NCBI GenBank assembly: GCA_014584315.1
Contig: JACTNA010000028.1
Coordinates: forward strand, 1-64,000
From: Planctomycetota bacterium
GTDB lineage: Bacteria; Planctomycetota; Phycisphaerae; Phycisphaerales; UBA1924
DNA length: 64,000 nucleotides
Reading direction: 5' to 3'
The notes under the pieces: generated by a model
Database searches by the model: none
Told to the model about the DNA's origin: nothing
What the model saw: the letters and a program-made list of their open reading frames with translations, nothing else
Made by a program: the position numbers and the translations under genes
Part shown: positions 19,630-28,513 of the stretch, piece by piece
How positions within the stretch are numbered: position 1 is the first letter of the stretch
How the letters are laid out: every line of letters starts with the position of its first letter

Positions 19630-20162
19630 TTGCGCTCCTCCTGGAAGAAGATGCTCAGCGTGAACGAGATCGTCACTTTCCCGTCGTCGCGGGCGGACCG
19701 CCGGAGGTGGAAGTCGGAGATGCGCGTGATGCGGGGCAGCCGCTCGAGCCGCTGCAGGAACTCGTAGTACCCGCGGAAGTCCCCGCCCGACTGCACCTCG
19801 ATCGGCTGCTCCCAGTACGTGGCGGCCTCGATGGGCTTGCCCGACTTGAGCGCGGGCACGTCCAGCCCGGACTCCACCGCCAGGTCCGAGATCTGCCGGA
19901 CGATGTGGTCCAGTTCCTTGTTGGTCGGCAGCCGCGCCTCGATCTCCTCGATCGACGACGCGATCTGCGCGTTCGCCCGCTCGAGGTCCGCGTTGCGCGA
20001 CGTCTCCTGCTCCAGTTTGCGGAGCGTCTCCCGCTTCAGCCCGATCTCCTGCACCGCCGACGCGATCTCCGCGTTCTGCGGGCGGAAGACGAAGAACCAC
20101 GCCGCCAGCGGGATCGCCAGCACGAGCGCGAGCAGGGCGAACTCACGGATGCCTAACCGCAT
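19626..20162 (-). CDS. pilO: PilO-like type IV pilus assembly protein
   Basis: N-terminal TM, coiled coil, RLPTNKELDHIVRQISDLAVESGLDV, GDFRGYYEFLQRLERLPRI. Confidence 0.78.
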   Translation of the reverse strand: MRLGIREFALLALVLAIPLAAWFFVFRPQNAEIASAVQEIGLKRETLRKLEQETSRNADLERANAQIASSIEEIEARLPTNKELDHIVRQISDLAVESGLDVPALKSGKPIEAATYWEQPIEVQSGGDFRGYYEFLQRLERLPRITRISDFHLRRSARDDGKVTISFTLSIFFQEERK

Positions 20163-20165
20163 GGG

Positions 20166-20963
20166 TCACTCTCCCTCCGGCGACGCCGCCGACGCCTGCG
20201 GCACACGCGCCGGCGCGACCATCGCCTCCAACTCGACCTCCCGCGCGTTCCCCACCTGACGCGGGTCCGCGTCGTCGCGCAGCCGCGCCACGATCTCGAA
20301 CCGGCGGAGGTCCAGCGTGTCCAGCGTCGTCTGCGCGATGTAGAGCAGTTCCACGTTGCTCAGCAGCGGAGACTGCTGCAGCAGGCGCAGGTAGTCCGCC
20401 ACCTGGTTGTTGTCCGACGCCACGCCCACGATCGTCAGCGAGTACTCGAACCGCGGCGGCTCCACCTTCGGCGGCTCGGTCGGCTTCGTCGGGGCGGCCA
20501 CGCCCGGCTTGCTCAGCGAACGCGACGCCGCGGGCTTCGCCTTCGGGTCCGGCGGGGGCGCGGCCATCTTGATCCGCTTCGACTGCAACTTCACCTCCAG
20601 CAGCGTCACGCCGCGGGGCAGCGCGGTCACCATCTCCGCCAGCAGCACCGACCGCGGCACCGGCTCGAGCAGCGCGGTCGTGATCCGCGCCTTGTCCAGC
20701 ATCTGCGTCCGCTGCGCCTCCAGGCTCTTGAGTTGCTCCAGTTTCACCGCCGCCTGCTCGTACTGCGCGTTGATCGCCCGCTGGTCCGAGCGCACGGACG
20801 ACCAGCGCTGGTTCGTCACGAGGAACGCGCCCACCACGCCCAGCATCACCGTGAAGAACAGCGCCAGCGTCAGCGCATAGAACCGTCCCTCGGTCTTGCG
20901 CTCGACGTACTCGGCGGGCAGGAAGCCCCGTGATCCGGCGTCCGGTCGCTTGAAGTCGTCCAT
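20166..20963 (-). CDS. pilN: PilN-like type IV pilus assembly protein
   Basis: Short cytoplasmic N-terminus, TM, coiled coil, adjacent to pilM and pilO. Confidence 0.65.
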   Translation of the reverse strand: MDDFKRPDAGSRGFLPAEYVERKTEGRFYALTLALFFTVMLGVVGAFLVTNQRWSSVRSDQRAINAQYEQAAVKLEQLKSLEAQRTQMLDKARITTALLEPVPRSVLLAEMVTALPRGVTLLEVKLQSKRIKMAAPPPDPKAKPAASRSLSKPGVAAPTKPTEPPKVEPPRFEYSLTIVGVASDNNQVADYLRLLQQSPLLSNVELLYIAQTTLDTLDLRRFEIVARLRDDADPRQVGNAREVELEAMVAPARVPQASAASPEGE

Positions 20964-20973
20964 CGGGGCCTCC

Positions 20974-22209
20974 TCACAGGTCCGTCGGGCTGAGGCACAG
21001 CCCCAGCGCGACGGCCCAGCCCGGCTGCGGCTGCGAAAGGTCAACGCCCACCGCGCGCTCCTCGCCCGTGCGCGCCAGGCGCGCCAGCGGGTCGGCGACC
21101 TGCGCCGGCACGCGCAGCGCGCGCGCCACGTGCTGGCACAGCCCGCGGTGACGCGCCTCGCCCCCCACGAACACCGCGTTGTCGATCCGCCGTCCGAAGA
21201 GCGACTCGTGGTACCGCAGGCACAGGCCCACCTCGTCCGTCAGGATCTCCACCTGCTCCGAGAGCGACACGCCCCGCGGCGAGGTCGGCGCCTCGGGCTG
21301 CTCGTCCAGGCTCGGCGTCAGGCCGGGCGCGATCGCCCGCTCGCGCCGGTCCTCCTCGACCGCGACGCCCCCGGCGTGCGACGGCGCGCCCACCGCCGCC
21401 GGCTCGGGCCGCGGTCGTGCCGCCGGCGACACCAGATCGTTCATCGACAGCCGCGCCGTCCGCGCCCGCTCCAATCGGCAGCCCAACTGCTCCGCGACCG
21501 CACGGTCCAGCAGCAGCCCGCCCGCGTTGATGACGCGCGTGAAGACCAGTTCGCGCCCGTGCGCGATCACCGCCCGCGTCCCGCCGCACCCGACGTCGAG
21601 ATAGAGCGTCGCCCGGGCCTTGTCCTCGGCGCGGCGCGTCACGTAGTCGAACGCCCGCAGCAGCGCGGTGAACTCCGCGTGCATCCCCACCGGTTCGAGT
21701 TTCGCGCTCTTGAGCGCGTGCATCAGCCGGTTCACCACCTCGCGCCCGGTGGCCAGGCAGATGACCTCGCTCTTGCCGCCGCCCACCCGCTCCGCGCCCG
21801 GCACCTCGTAGCACCGGTACACCAGGCGTGACGGGTCGCGCCCCAACTGCTCCGCCAGCATCAACTCGACCATCGACGACATCGGCGCATCGTCCGCACG
21901 CGCGAACTGCGCGTGCTTGCAGAACGTGTGCGACGACGGGATGGCGCACACCGCCCGCTTCGCGCGGATCCCCGCCGACCGCACCAGCCCCGGCAACTGC
22001 TCCGCCTGGAACTCCAGCCGCTTGCGCGGGTCGTCGAGCAGCGCCTCGGGCGTCGCCAGGCACGCCGCCGCGACGAGGTGCGGCGTCTCGCCCGGCGCGA
22101 TCTGCAAGACCTTCAGCGACGCCGTCCCGAAGTCCACCGCGACCGGCGGCCCGGGCTGCTTCACCAGCCCCAGCGCCCCGACCTTGCTGCCCAGACCGCG
22201 AAACGCCAT
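20974..22209 (-). CDS. pilM: PilM-like pilus assembly ATPase (actin-like fold)
   Basis: VAVDFGTASLKVLQI; LYLDVGCGGTRAVIAHGRELVFTRVINAGG. Confidence 0.78.
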   Translation of the reverse strand: MAFRGLGSKVGALGLVKQPGPPVAVDFGTASLKVLQIAPGETPHLVAAACLATPEALLDDPRKRLEFQAEQLPGLVRSAGIRAKRAVCAIPSSHTFCKHAQFARADDAPMSSMVELMLAEQLGRDPSRLVYRCYEVPGAERVGGGKSEVICLATGREVVNRLMHALKSAKLEPVGMHAEFTALLRAFDYVTRRAEDKARATLYLDVGCGGTRAVIAHGRELVFTRVINAGGLLLDRAVAEQLGCRLERARTARLSMNDLVSPAARPRPEPAAVGAPSHAGGVAVEEDRRERAIAPGLTPSLDEQPEAPTSPRGVSLSEQVEILTDEVGLCLRYHESLFGRRIDNAVFVGGEARHRGLCQHVARALRVPAQVADPLARLARTGEERAVGVDLSQPQPGWAVALGLCLSPTDL

Positions 22210-22403
22210 CGCCCGCTCACCTCCCGGCGTGCCCGAACCGCAAGCCCTCGGCGCGCGCGGCACGCCCGCCGAAGCCAGCATCGGATCGTCCGGCCGCTCC
22301 CTTCACCCCGCCTCAGAGACCCCCCGGAGTTCCGAGCCGAACCCTTCGGCGCAGCCCGATCCGCCCGCGCACCCCGCACAACCCCACCCCGATGCCCGCC
22401 CCC

Positions 22404-23078
22404 TCACATCGGCCCACGCGTCGGGTTCAGCACGATGTTGTCCCGCCCCGGCACCAGCACGTCCGCGATCTCCACCGCCTCCTGGAAACTCTCCAGCGCC
22501 TTCTCGGGATCAGCGCACCGCGTCGGCACCCGGCCCTGCTCCAGGTGCTCCACCGTCGGGATCGCGTCGCCGCAGATCAACGTCGTCCGCGCCCCCGATA
22601 CCAGCAGCCCGCACGTCCCCGGCGTCACGCCCGGCAACGGGAAGAGGTCCACGCCGCGCTCGAGCCGATCGGGCGCGGGCCGGCACCGTCGCAGCAGCGC
22701 GACGCGGTACTCCAGTTCCGCCCGCGCATCCTCCTCGGCGTCCGCCGCGTCGGCCAGCAGGCGCGCCAGCGGCACGCCGACGCCCTCGCGCTCCGCCTCG
22801 GCGATCAGCCACTCCGCGCCTTCGAACGCCTCGATGCCGCGGCAGGTGTCCGCCTGGAAACTCGTGAGGAAGACGTGCGTCACGTCGCCCGGCGTCAACC
22901 CCGCCCGCTCGTCCAGCCGCGCCTCCACCGCCGACCCCGGCAGGCCCGGATCGACGAGGATGACCGCGTCGCCCGCGCGCACGAGCGTCGTCGTCGCGTG
23001 CCCGGTGCGCACGCGCCGACGCTTGTCCCGCAGCGGGTGCTCCGCCAGCGTGCCGATGCTGATGACACGAACCTCCAC
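22404..23078 (-). CDS. Metallo-beta-lactamase-fold hydrolase
   Basis: AVILVDPGLPGS..., PGVTPGTCGLLVSGARTTLICGDAIPTVEH. Confidence 0.65.
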   Translation of the reverse strand: MEVRVISIGTLAEHPLRDKRRRVRTGHATTTLVRAGDAVILVDPGLPGSAVEARLDERAGLTPGDVTHVFLTSFQADTCRGIEAFEGAEWLIAEAEREGVGVPLARLLADAADAEEDARAELEYRVALLRRCRPAPDRLERGVDLFPLPGVTPGTCGLLVSGARTTLICGDAIPTVEHLEQGRVPTRCADPEKALESFQEAVEIADVLVPGRDNIVLNPTRGPM

Positions 23079-23100
23079 CCGGGGGCCTCCGTTGCGGGTC

Positions 23101-23661
23101 TCAGCGGTCGGCGTGGTCGTTGCGCAGCCGTTCCAGCGCGGGGTGCTTCTCGCGCTTCTTGCGGGCGAGCGCGTCGATCACGGGCGCGGGCACCATCGTC
23201 CGCAGGCGGGCCATGTCGTCGCCCAGCGCGGCGATCTGCCGGATCAGGCTTGAACTCGTGTAGGCGAAACTCTCGCCCGCGACCACGAAGGCCGTCTCAA
23301 GCCCCGCCACCTCGCGGTTGGTCACGGCCTGCTGCACTTCGTACTGGAGGTCGGACAGGTTTCGGATGCCGCGCAGCAGCGCGGTCGCCCCGACCGACCG
23401 GGCGTAGTCCACCGTCAGCCCGCCGTAGGAGTCGACGCGCACCGGCGCCTCGTCCGGTTCCTCCGCCTCCAGGTCCGCCACCAGACGCCTCGCCATGTCC
23501 ACCCGCTCCTCGACCGTGAACAACTGGTCCTTGCCCGGGTGTCGCCCGACCGCCACGATCAACTCGTCGAACAGGCGCCGGCCGCGACGGACCACGTCGA
23601 GGTGCCCGAAACTCATGGGGTCGAACGAACCCGGGAAGACGGCCCTGTGGGTGCGCGGCAT
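23101..23661 (-). CDS. coaD: Phosphopantetheine adenylyltransferase
   Basis: AVFPGSFDPMSFGHLDVVRRG, ALLRGIRNLSDLQYE, TSSSLIRQIA. Confidence 0.92.
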   Translation of the reverse strand: MPRTHRAVFPGSFDPMSFGHLDVVRRGRRLFDELIVAVGRHPGKDQLFTVEERVDMARRLVADLEAEEPDEAPVRVDSYGGLTVDYARSVGATALLRGIRNLSDLQYEVQQAVTNREVAGLETAFVVAGESFAYTSSSLIRQIAALGDDMARLRTMVPAPVIDALARKKREKHPALERLRNDHADR

Positions 23662-23866
23662 GGGCGAAGTCTACCGCCCAGCCCGCACAGACCGAACGCC
23701 CTCCCCGCCCGGGCGCCGCGCGCCGCTGGCCCGCGGCCGCGCCGTTTGGCAGAGTGGTCTCGGTTCGATGTACGGGCCGTCCTCCGTGCCCGCCGAAGGT
23801 CAGGGGCCTTTCGACCTGCCGCGCCCGATCCGAGCGGAGCCTCACGGGCGACCGATCCCCTGCCAC

Positions 23867-23905
23867 GCCCCGCGCCGGTCGCCTCATCGGTGCGGGGCCT
23901 TTTTC
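23867..23905 (+). terminator. Rho-independent terminator on the plus strand
   Basis: GCCCCGCGCCG-10 nt-CGGTGCGGGGC followed by CTTTTT. Confidence 0.65.
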
Positions 23906-23924
23906 TGCGCGCGCCGGGGGCAGG

Positions 23925-24491
23925 CTACTGCTCGATGACGAACTCGTCGAAGAGCGTCGATTCGCGTCCCTGCGGGTCGGCGGCGCGGAAGACCGCCTTC
24001 AGCAGCAGCCGACGCCGCTCGCCCCGGGGGGTCTCGCCGCGGGCGACGGCCTCGCGCCGCGCGATCATGTCGCGCACCCAGCCCGGCACGCGCCCGAGCC
24101 GCAGGCGGTAGGTCCGGGTCGCGGGGTCGAAGAGCGCGGAGTTCACGTCGGGCTGGGCCATCTCGGGGACGGGCCACGTCGCCTCCTGGCGCAGCGCGCT
24201 GCCGTCGGTCGGGTACGAGAACAGCTGGATTTCCAGCTCGCCGACCGCCTTCACCGCGTCGCCCCAGCGGTCCTTCAACTCGACGTGGCACATGATGACC
24301 TCGCCGTGCTCCGGGTCGCGCGTCAGGTGCGTCAGCGGGTAGATCCGGACGGCTGTTGGCGCGAACGGGTTGCGCGTCGCCGCCATCTCGGAGGGGCCTG
24401 CGTCCGCGCCCGCCGGGGTGATCGCGCACCCGGGCGCGAACGCCAGCATCGCGGCCGACACCATGATCGAGACGGCGACCCTGCGGCTCAT
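23925..24491 (-). CDS. Hypothetical lipoprotein
   Basis: Signal peptide with lipobox-like LAFAPGC. Confidence 0.6.
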   Translation of the reverse strand: MSRRVAVSIMVSAAMLAFAPGCAITPAGADAGPSEMAATRNPFAPTAVRIYPLTHLTRDPEHGEVIMCHVELKDRWGDAVKAVGELEIQLFSYPTDGSALRQEATWPVPEMAQPDVNSALFDPATRTYRLRLGRVPGWVRDMIARREAVARGETPRGERRRLLLKAVFRAADPQGRESTLFDEFVIEQ

Positions 24492-24805
24492 CGCGGGCCA
24501 GTGTACCGCGCCGGCGCCGGCCCCGTCGCCCTCCCCGACGCCCGACCGCCCGACGCCGACCGCAGCCGCTCGATCGCGCCGCTCAGGTCGCGCACCGCGC
24601 CCTCGACGCCGACCATGGCGCGCGTGTTCGCGTTCACGGTCGAGAGCAGCGCGTCGAGCGACGCCCGCTCGCGCGTCAGGGCCTCGTGGGCCTCGGCCAG
24701 TTGCCGCTCGCGCGCCGCCGCCGACCGACGCTCGGCGAGCCACATCCACCCGATCAGCCCCGCGACGCCGAACTGCGCCACCGCGCCCGCGACCTCCGCC
24801 TCCAT
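24488..24805 (-). CDS. Small TM plus coiled-coil protein (phage-associated-like)
   Basis: One TM (AQFGVAGLIGWMWLA) then a long helix; overlaps the next gene by 4 nt. Confidence 0.5.
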   Translation of the reverse strand: MEAEVAGAVAQFGVAGLIGWMWLAERRSAAARERQLAEAHEALTRERASLDALLSTVNANTRAMVGVEGAVRDLSGAIERLRSASGGRASGRATGPAPARYTGPR

Positions 24806-24826
24806 CCGCGCACCTCCACCGCGCAC

Positions 24827-24858
24827 CCCAAGCCCCAAGCCTCAAGCCCCAAGCCTCG
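24827..24858. repeat. CCCCAAGCCTCAAGCCCCAAGCC-type short repeat
   Basis: Direct 7-mer iterations; related in inverse to 56721-56769. Confidence 0.6.
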
Positions 24859-24862
24859 CACG

Positions 24863-25243
24863 TCACGCCGCCCTGATCTTCCTGAACACCGCGACGTACG
24901 CCACCGACCGAACGCGCCCGCGGTCCGTGCGGTCGCCCTCGCGCCAGTCGATGAACGTCATGTCGGCCCAGGTGCGCCCGTGCGGGTCGATCAGCGTGCC
25001 GGGCGTCGGCGTCTCCTGGAGTTGGGCGACGATCGCATCGCGGAGCGTCCACAGCGCGCTCTCGCTCGACGCGACCAGCCGACCCGCCACGACCACGTCC
25101 AACTCGCGCAGGCCGATCGGGATCGTCCCCGGCGAGATGTCGCCGAAGTACAGCCGCGTGAGCATCATCTGCCCCTGCCGCCCGAGCGCGAACCGGTGCG
25201 GCCCGCTCCCGAACAGATCAACGCCCTTGAACGAACTGGCCAT
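24863..25243 (-). CDS. Phage-like structural (tail/neck) protein, hypothetical
   Basis: GTLIDPHGRTWADMTFIDWREGDRTDRGRVRSVAYVAVFRKI, tail-component-like; in a module with portal and capsid. Confidence 0.45.
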   Translation of the reverse strand: MASSFKGVDLFGSGPHRFALGRQGQMMLTRLYFGDISPGTIPIGLRELDVVVAGRLVASSESALWTLRDAIVAQLQETPTPGTLIDPHGRTWADMTFIDWREGDRTDRGRVRSVAYVAVFRKIRAA

Positions 25244-25261
25244 GCGTCCTCCTCAGCGTGA

Positions 25262-25390
25262 GGGAAGTGGCGAAGTGGCAGAGTGCGAAGTGACGAAGTG
25301 ACGGAGTGACAGAGTGACGGAGTGGACGCTCACGGCTCTCGCCTCTTTCTTCGATGCCTTCGCTCTCTTCGCGCCCTTCGCGTTCATTTC
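25262..25390. repeat. Left composite repeat: GTGACGAA-type iterations plus CTTCGCG-type block
   Basis: GAAGTGACGAAGTGACGGAGTGACAGAGTGAC then CTTCGCTCTCTTCGCGCCCTTCGCGTTCATTTC (25358-25390). Confidence 0.7.
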
Positions 25391-25415
25391 GTGCCTCGTT
25401 CTGAGTCCGTCCGTC

Positions 25416-25838
25416 TCAGTCGGCCGCCTCGACGATCACCGGGTCCGCCGCGCCGTCCGGGGAGACGGCGACCAGCGTCACCGTCCGCGTCGCGCCGCCC
25501 TTGACCGAGAGTTCGTGCCGGACGCCCAGCACGACCGCCTGCGCGCTCACCCGCCGCCGTCCTGTGTCCGTTCCCGCGGGCGACGTGTCGAACGAGAGTT
25601 GGCCGGCGTCGCCGGGCCTGGGGGCGTCCGGCGCATCGCGCGTCAGCGACTGCACGACGCGCACGGTGACCTCCTGCTCCGGCACGTCCGCCAGCACGGC
25701 GTGCGGCCCCAGGTCCGACCACTCGACGACGCGCCGCCGCGCCGCGCGGTCCACCACCACCGCCGACACGTCCTCCCAGGTCGCCTCGCCGAACCGAACC
25801 GCCCGCGGCGTCAACAGCAGCATGTTGATCTCCTGCAC
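25416..25838 (-). CDS. Hypothetical phage-module protein
   Basis: 141 aa ORF within the structural cluster, flanked by inverted composite repeats; start may be 25823. Confidence 0.5.
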   Translation of the reverse strand: MQEINMLLLTPRAVRFGEATWEDVSAVVVDRAARRRVVEWSDLGPHAVLADVPEQEVTVRVVQSLTRDAPDAPRPGDAGQLSFDTSPAGTDTGRRRVSAQAVVLGVRHELSVKGGATRTVTLVAVSPDGAADPVIVEAAD

Positions 25839-25842
25839 TCGG

Positions 25843-25965
25843 GACTTGAACGCGAAGACCGCGAAGTGCGCGAAGGGGAAGGAGGAGGAACTTCATGGAA
25901 CGGCTTCGCCACTTTGCCACTCCGCCACTCTGCCACTTCGTCACTACGTCACTGCGTCACCTTCT
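25843..25965. repeat. Right composite repeat, inverted relative to the left
   Basis: Reverse complement of 25843-25875 = CTTCGCGCACTTCGCGGTCTTCGCGTTCAAGTC (27/33 identical to the left arm), then GTGACG/GTGGCG-type iterations. Confidence 0.7.
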
Positions 25966-26592
25966 CTCAAGCAACAGCACGTTCAGCCTCCGCACGGCGT
26001 CCGGCTCGCCGTCGCCGTCGGTGTCGATGCGGGCCGCGACGCGCTGGCGTTCGGCGGCGAAGCGTTCGCGGTACATCTCGGCCCGTTCGCGCAGGGGCGA
26101 GCCGACGGGCGCGAGCGCGGACGCCGCCGCGTACACCAGGTGCAGCGCGCCCAGTGAGACGAGCAGCCGCAAGGCCCACGGGCTTTTCACGCTTGCCTCG
26201 CCCGGCTCGTCCGCGCTCTCCGGGTCGATCCCGAGCATCCGCAGGGTCTGCGCGTGCACGAGCGCGATCTGGGGGCGGAAGGTCGTGACCTCGACCGGCA
26301 CGCCCGAGGCGGGGCTGGCCGGCAGCAGGGGGTCGCTCTCCGCGGCGCGCAGCCGGGAGATGACCAGCGACGCCGACGTGGTGCGTTCGATCACCTCGTA
26401 GGCCGTGCCGTCCACGAGCACGACGTTGCCGGCCCCGACGCCCGCGGCGTCGAAGGCGACGTCCTGCTCGGTCATGGCGAGCGTGGTGCCCGCCGCGCCG
26501 CCCGTGCCGCGCACGAGCCGTTGTCCCGCCCACCCGACGTCGCGGAGCAGGTTCGGTTCGAGCGTGAGCAGGTCTCGATCCCTGGCGAACAT
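25957..26592 (-). CDS. Phage head-tail connector-like protein, hypothetical
   Basis: 211 aa directly downstream of the capsid gene; DAAGVGAGNVVLVDGTAYEVIERTTSASLVISRLR. Confidence 0.45.
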   Translation of the reverse strand: MFARDRDLLTLEPNLLRDVGWAGQRLVRGTGGAAGTTLAMTEQDVAFDAAGVGAGNVVLVDGTAYEVIERTTSASLVISRLRAAESDPLLPASPASGVPVEVTTFRPQIALVHAQTLRMLGIDPESADEPGEASVKSPWALRLLVSLGALHLVYAAASALAPVGSPLRERAEMYRERFAAERQRVAARIDTDGDGEPDAVRRLNVLLLERR

Positions 26593-26693
26593 GGCCCCCC
26601 CCTTTCGCGTCGTGGCGCGATCGTCGTCCTTCAAACCCGCGGCACGCCTCTCGACGGGCCGCGGGCACGCACGCGGAGTCCCCCTCCCCGCGA

Positions 26694-27872
26694 TCAGTCG
26701 CCCGTGACGCTGAGGCCGGCGATCAGGCCGTGGGCGTTCTCGTTCTTGAACTCGAGGGTGTACTCGCCGACGAGTTGGCCGCGGACCGAGTCTCCGGTGG
26801 CGGCGAGCGGCTTGTAGTGGAACGAGCGTCCGCTGAGCGGCATGACCTGGACGCGGCTGCTGTCGAGCAGGATGACGGTGTCGGCGGGCGCCCAGCGGCT
26901 GAGGACGACGCGGCAGACGCCGAAGTCGCTCTCGTAGACGTTGACGAGGTTGCGGAACGAATCGTCGTCCGGCCCGAAAGACCGCTGCGAGCCGAGGAAC
27001 TCGTTGAGCATCCGCTTCTGCGCGCCGTTCATCACGATGGTGTCGATCGGGCCGTTGGACTGTTCCCAGACGCGCTGGAGCGCGGCGTTGAGGAGTTCCT
27101 CGGTGAGGACCGCGCCGCTCGTGCCCCCGCCGTCGGGCAGCCCGCCCTGGCCCGGCGCGAAGCGGTTGGTGGCGATGGAGGGCACGATGCCGTTCATGGT
27201 GCGCCGCACGGTGGACGAGCCTTGCTGGTCGCTGGCGGGGGCGACGCCGTTGATGACGGTGTTCTCGAGGTCTCGGATGAGTTCGCGCAGGCGTTCCTGC
27301 TTCTGGTAGTCCGCCTCGTCCTCGACGCCGTGCGCCCGCGCCGCCTGCATGGACCCGCTCACCCACACGCTCGCGGTGAAGATCTGGGTGTAGTTCTGCT
27401 TTCGGGCGCGGTTGGTGAACCGGGCGGTGGGGGCCTCCGCCCCCTCGAGCGCGGCGTTGCCGATGATGATGAGGCGCAGGTTGTCTTCGAGCGTCGCGTT
27501 GGGCGTCCCGCCGTAGCCGCGCACCACCGTCAGCATGCTCCCGACGACGTTCGTCACCAGCATCACCTCGCTCCATCCGTCGGGGCGCACGAGGTCGCCG
27601 ATGCGGAAGCGCGACCCGTTGTCGACCGTGAGCGACGTCGCCGTCTCGGGATCGGGCACGAAGACGGTCTGGTTGAGGTGGTCGAAGTTGGGCAGCAGAG
27701 CGTCCTCGATCCACTCGTGGACGGTGCCCATCGCCTCGCGTCGCGGATCGCCCAGGTAGTCCAGCAGCGGCGTCTCGAACGGGCTGACGATGCCGATCAC
27801 GTCGGACACGTCCTCCGCCAGTTCAGGAAGCCCGGCCCCCGCCGAATACGTCGCTTTCCCCGTGAAACTCAT
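26694..27872 (-). CDS. SU10-type (DUF5309-like) phage major capsid protein
   Basis: DVIGIVSPFETPLLDYLGD...RKQNYTQIFTASVWVSGSMQAARAHGVEDEADYQKQERLRELIRDLENTVINGV...IDTIVMNGAQKRMLNEF. Confidence 0.78.
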   Translation of the reverse strand: MSFTGKATYSAGAGLPELAEDVSDVIGIVSPFETPLLDYLGDPRREAMGTVHEWIEDALLPNFDHLNQTVFVPDPETATSLTVDNGSRFRIGDLVRPDGWSEVMLVTNVVGSMLTVVRGYGGTPNATLEDNLRLIIIGNAALEGAEAPTARFTNRARKQNYTQIFTASVWVSGSMQAARAHGVEDEADYQKQERLRELIRDLENTVINGVAPASDQQGSSTVRRTMNGIVPSIATNRFAPGQGGLPDGGGTSGAVLTEELLNAALQRVWEQSNGPIDTIVMNGAQKRMLNEFLGSQRSFGPDDDSFRNLVNVYESDFGVCRVVLSRWAPADTVILLDSSRVQVMPLSGRSFHYKPLAATGDSVRGQLVGEYTLEFKNENAHGLIAGLSVTGD

Positions 27873-27989
27873 CGCTCCTCCTCCTTCAAGTCCTCCGGAC
27901 ACGGTTCACCCCCGCTCGCACCGCGCCGGACGGTCGCGGACACGCTCCGCGCCGCGGCCGGCGAGCCTCGTTCGTTCGTCGTTCAGCCG

Positions 27990-28493
27990 TCACCGCGCCG
28001 TGCGCCGCCGGCGCAGGTAGCGCAGCAGCAGTCGCCGGTCGCCGCTGGACCGCGCCGCCGCGGCCAGGTCTTCGATCGACTCCGCCCCGCGGCCTGTCAC
28101 GCTCGCGGCGGAGGCACGCACGCCCTCGCGCCGCGCGAAGAGCGCGGGCCTGGCGCGGCGCACCTCCGCCACCGCCGCCGCCACGCCGTCGGGCGCGACC
28201 TCGCCCATCGCGCTCCGCGCCGCCTCGGCGTCCACCGCGCCGGCCCGCAGCAACTCGCGGTCGATCTCGCGCTCGAGCCGGACGCGCTCGAGTTCGGCCA
28301 TCGCGTCGGCCGCGCGCCGCTCGGCCTCCGCCAGCCGCGCCGCCAGGGCGTCGAGCGACTCGCTCGCTCCGTCCACGCCCTCGGGGCGGGGGCTTTCGGT
28401 CTCGAGGCCGGGCCTTTCGGGCGCGGTCTCGCGCGCTTCCACGCTCACCATCGGCGCATCCTCCATCGTCACGGCACCTTCGTTCGCGTCCAT
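27990..28493 (-). CDS. Scaffold-like protein between portal and capsid
   Basis: Ala/Glu/Arg-rich coiled coil (LDALAARLAEAERRAADAMAELERVRLERE); typical gene position. Confidence 0.5.
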   Translation of the reverse strand: MDANEGAVTMEDAPMVSVEARETAPERPGLETESPRPEGVDGASESLDALAARLAEAERRAADAMAELERVRLEREIDRELLRAGAVDAEAARSAMGEVAPDGVAAAVAEVRRARPALFARREGVRASAASVTGRGAESIEDLAAAARSSGDRRLLLRYLRRRRTAR

Positions 28494-28513
28494 CGTGTCC
28501 TCCTTCCCTTGGC

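Noticed and set aside
23740-23905. Assignment as 6S, SRP RNA or tmRNA
   Set aside because: Diagnostic motifs (SRP GGAA tetraloop region, tmRNA ends) could not be found by eye; left as unknown ncRNA candidate.
25262-25330. Possible CRISPR array (short iterated units)
   Set aside because: Units are 8-9 nt with no spacers of constant length; no cas genes.
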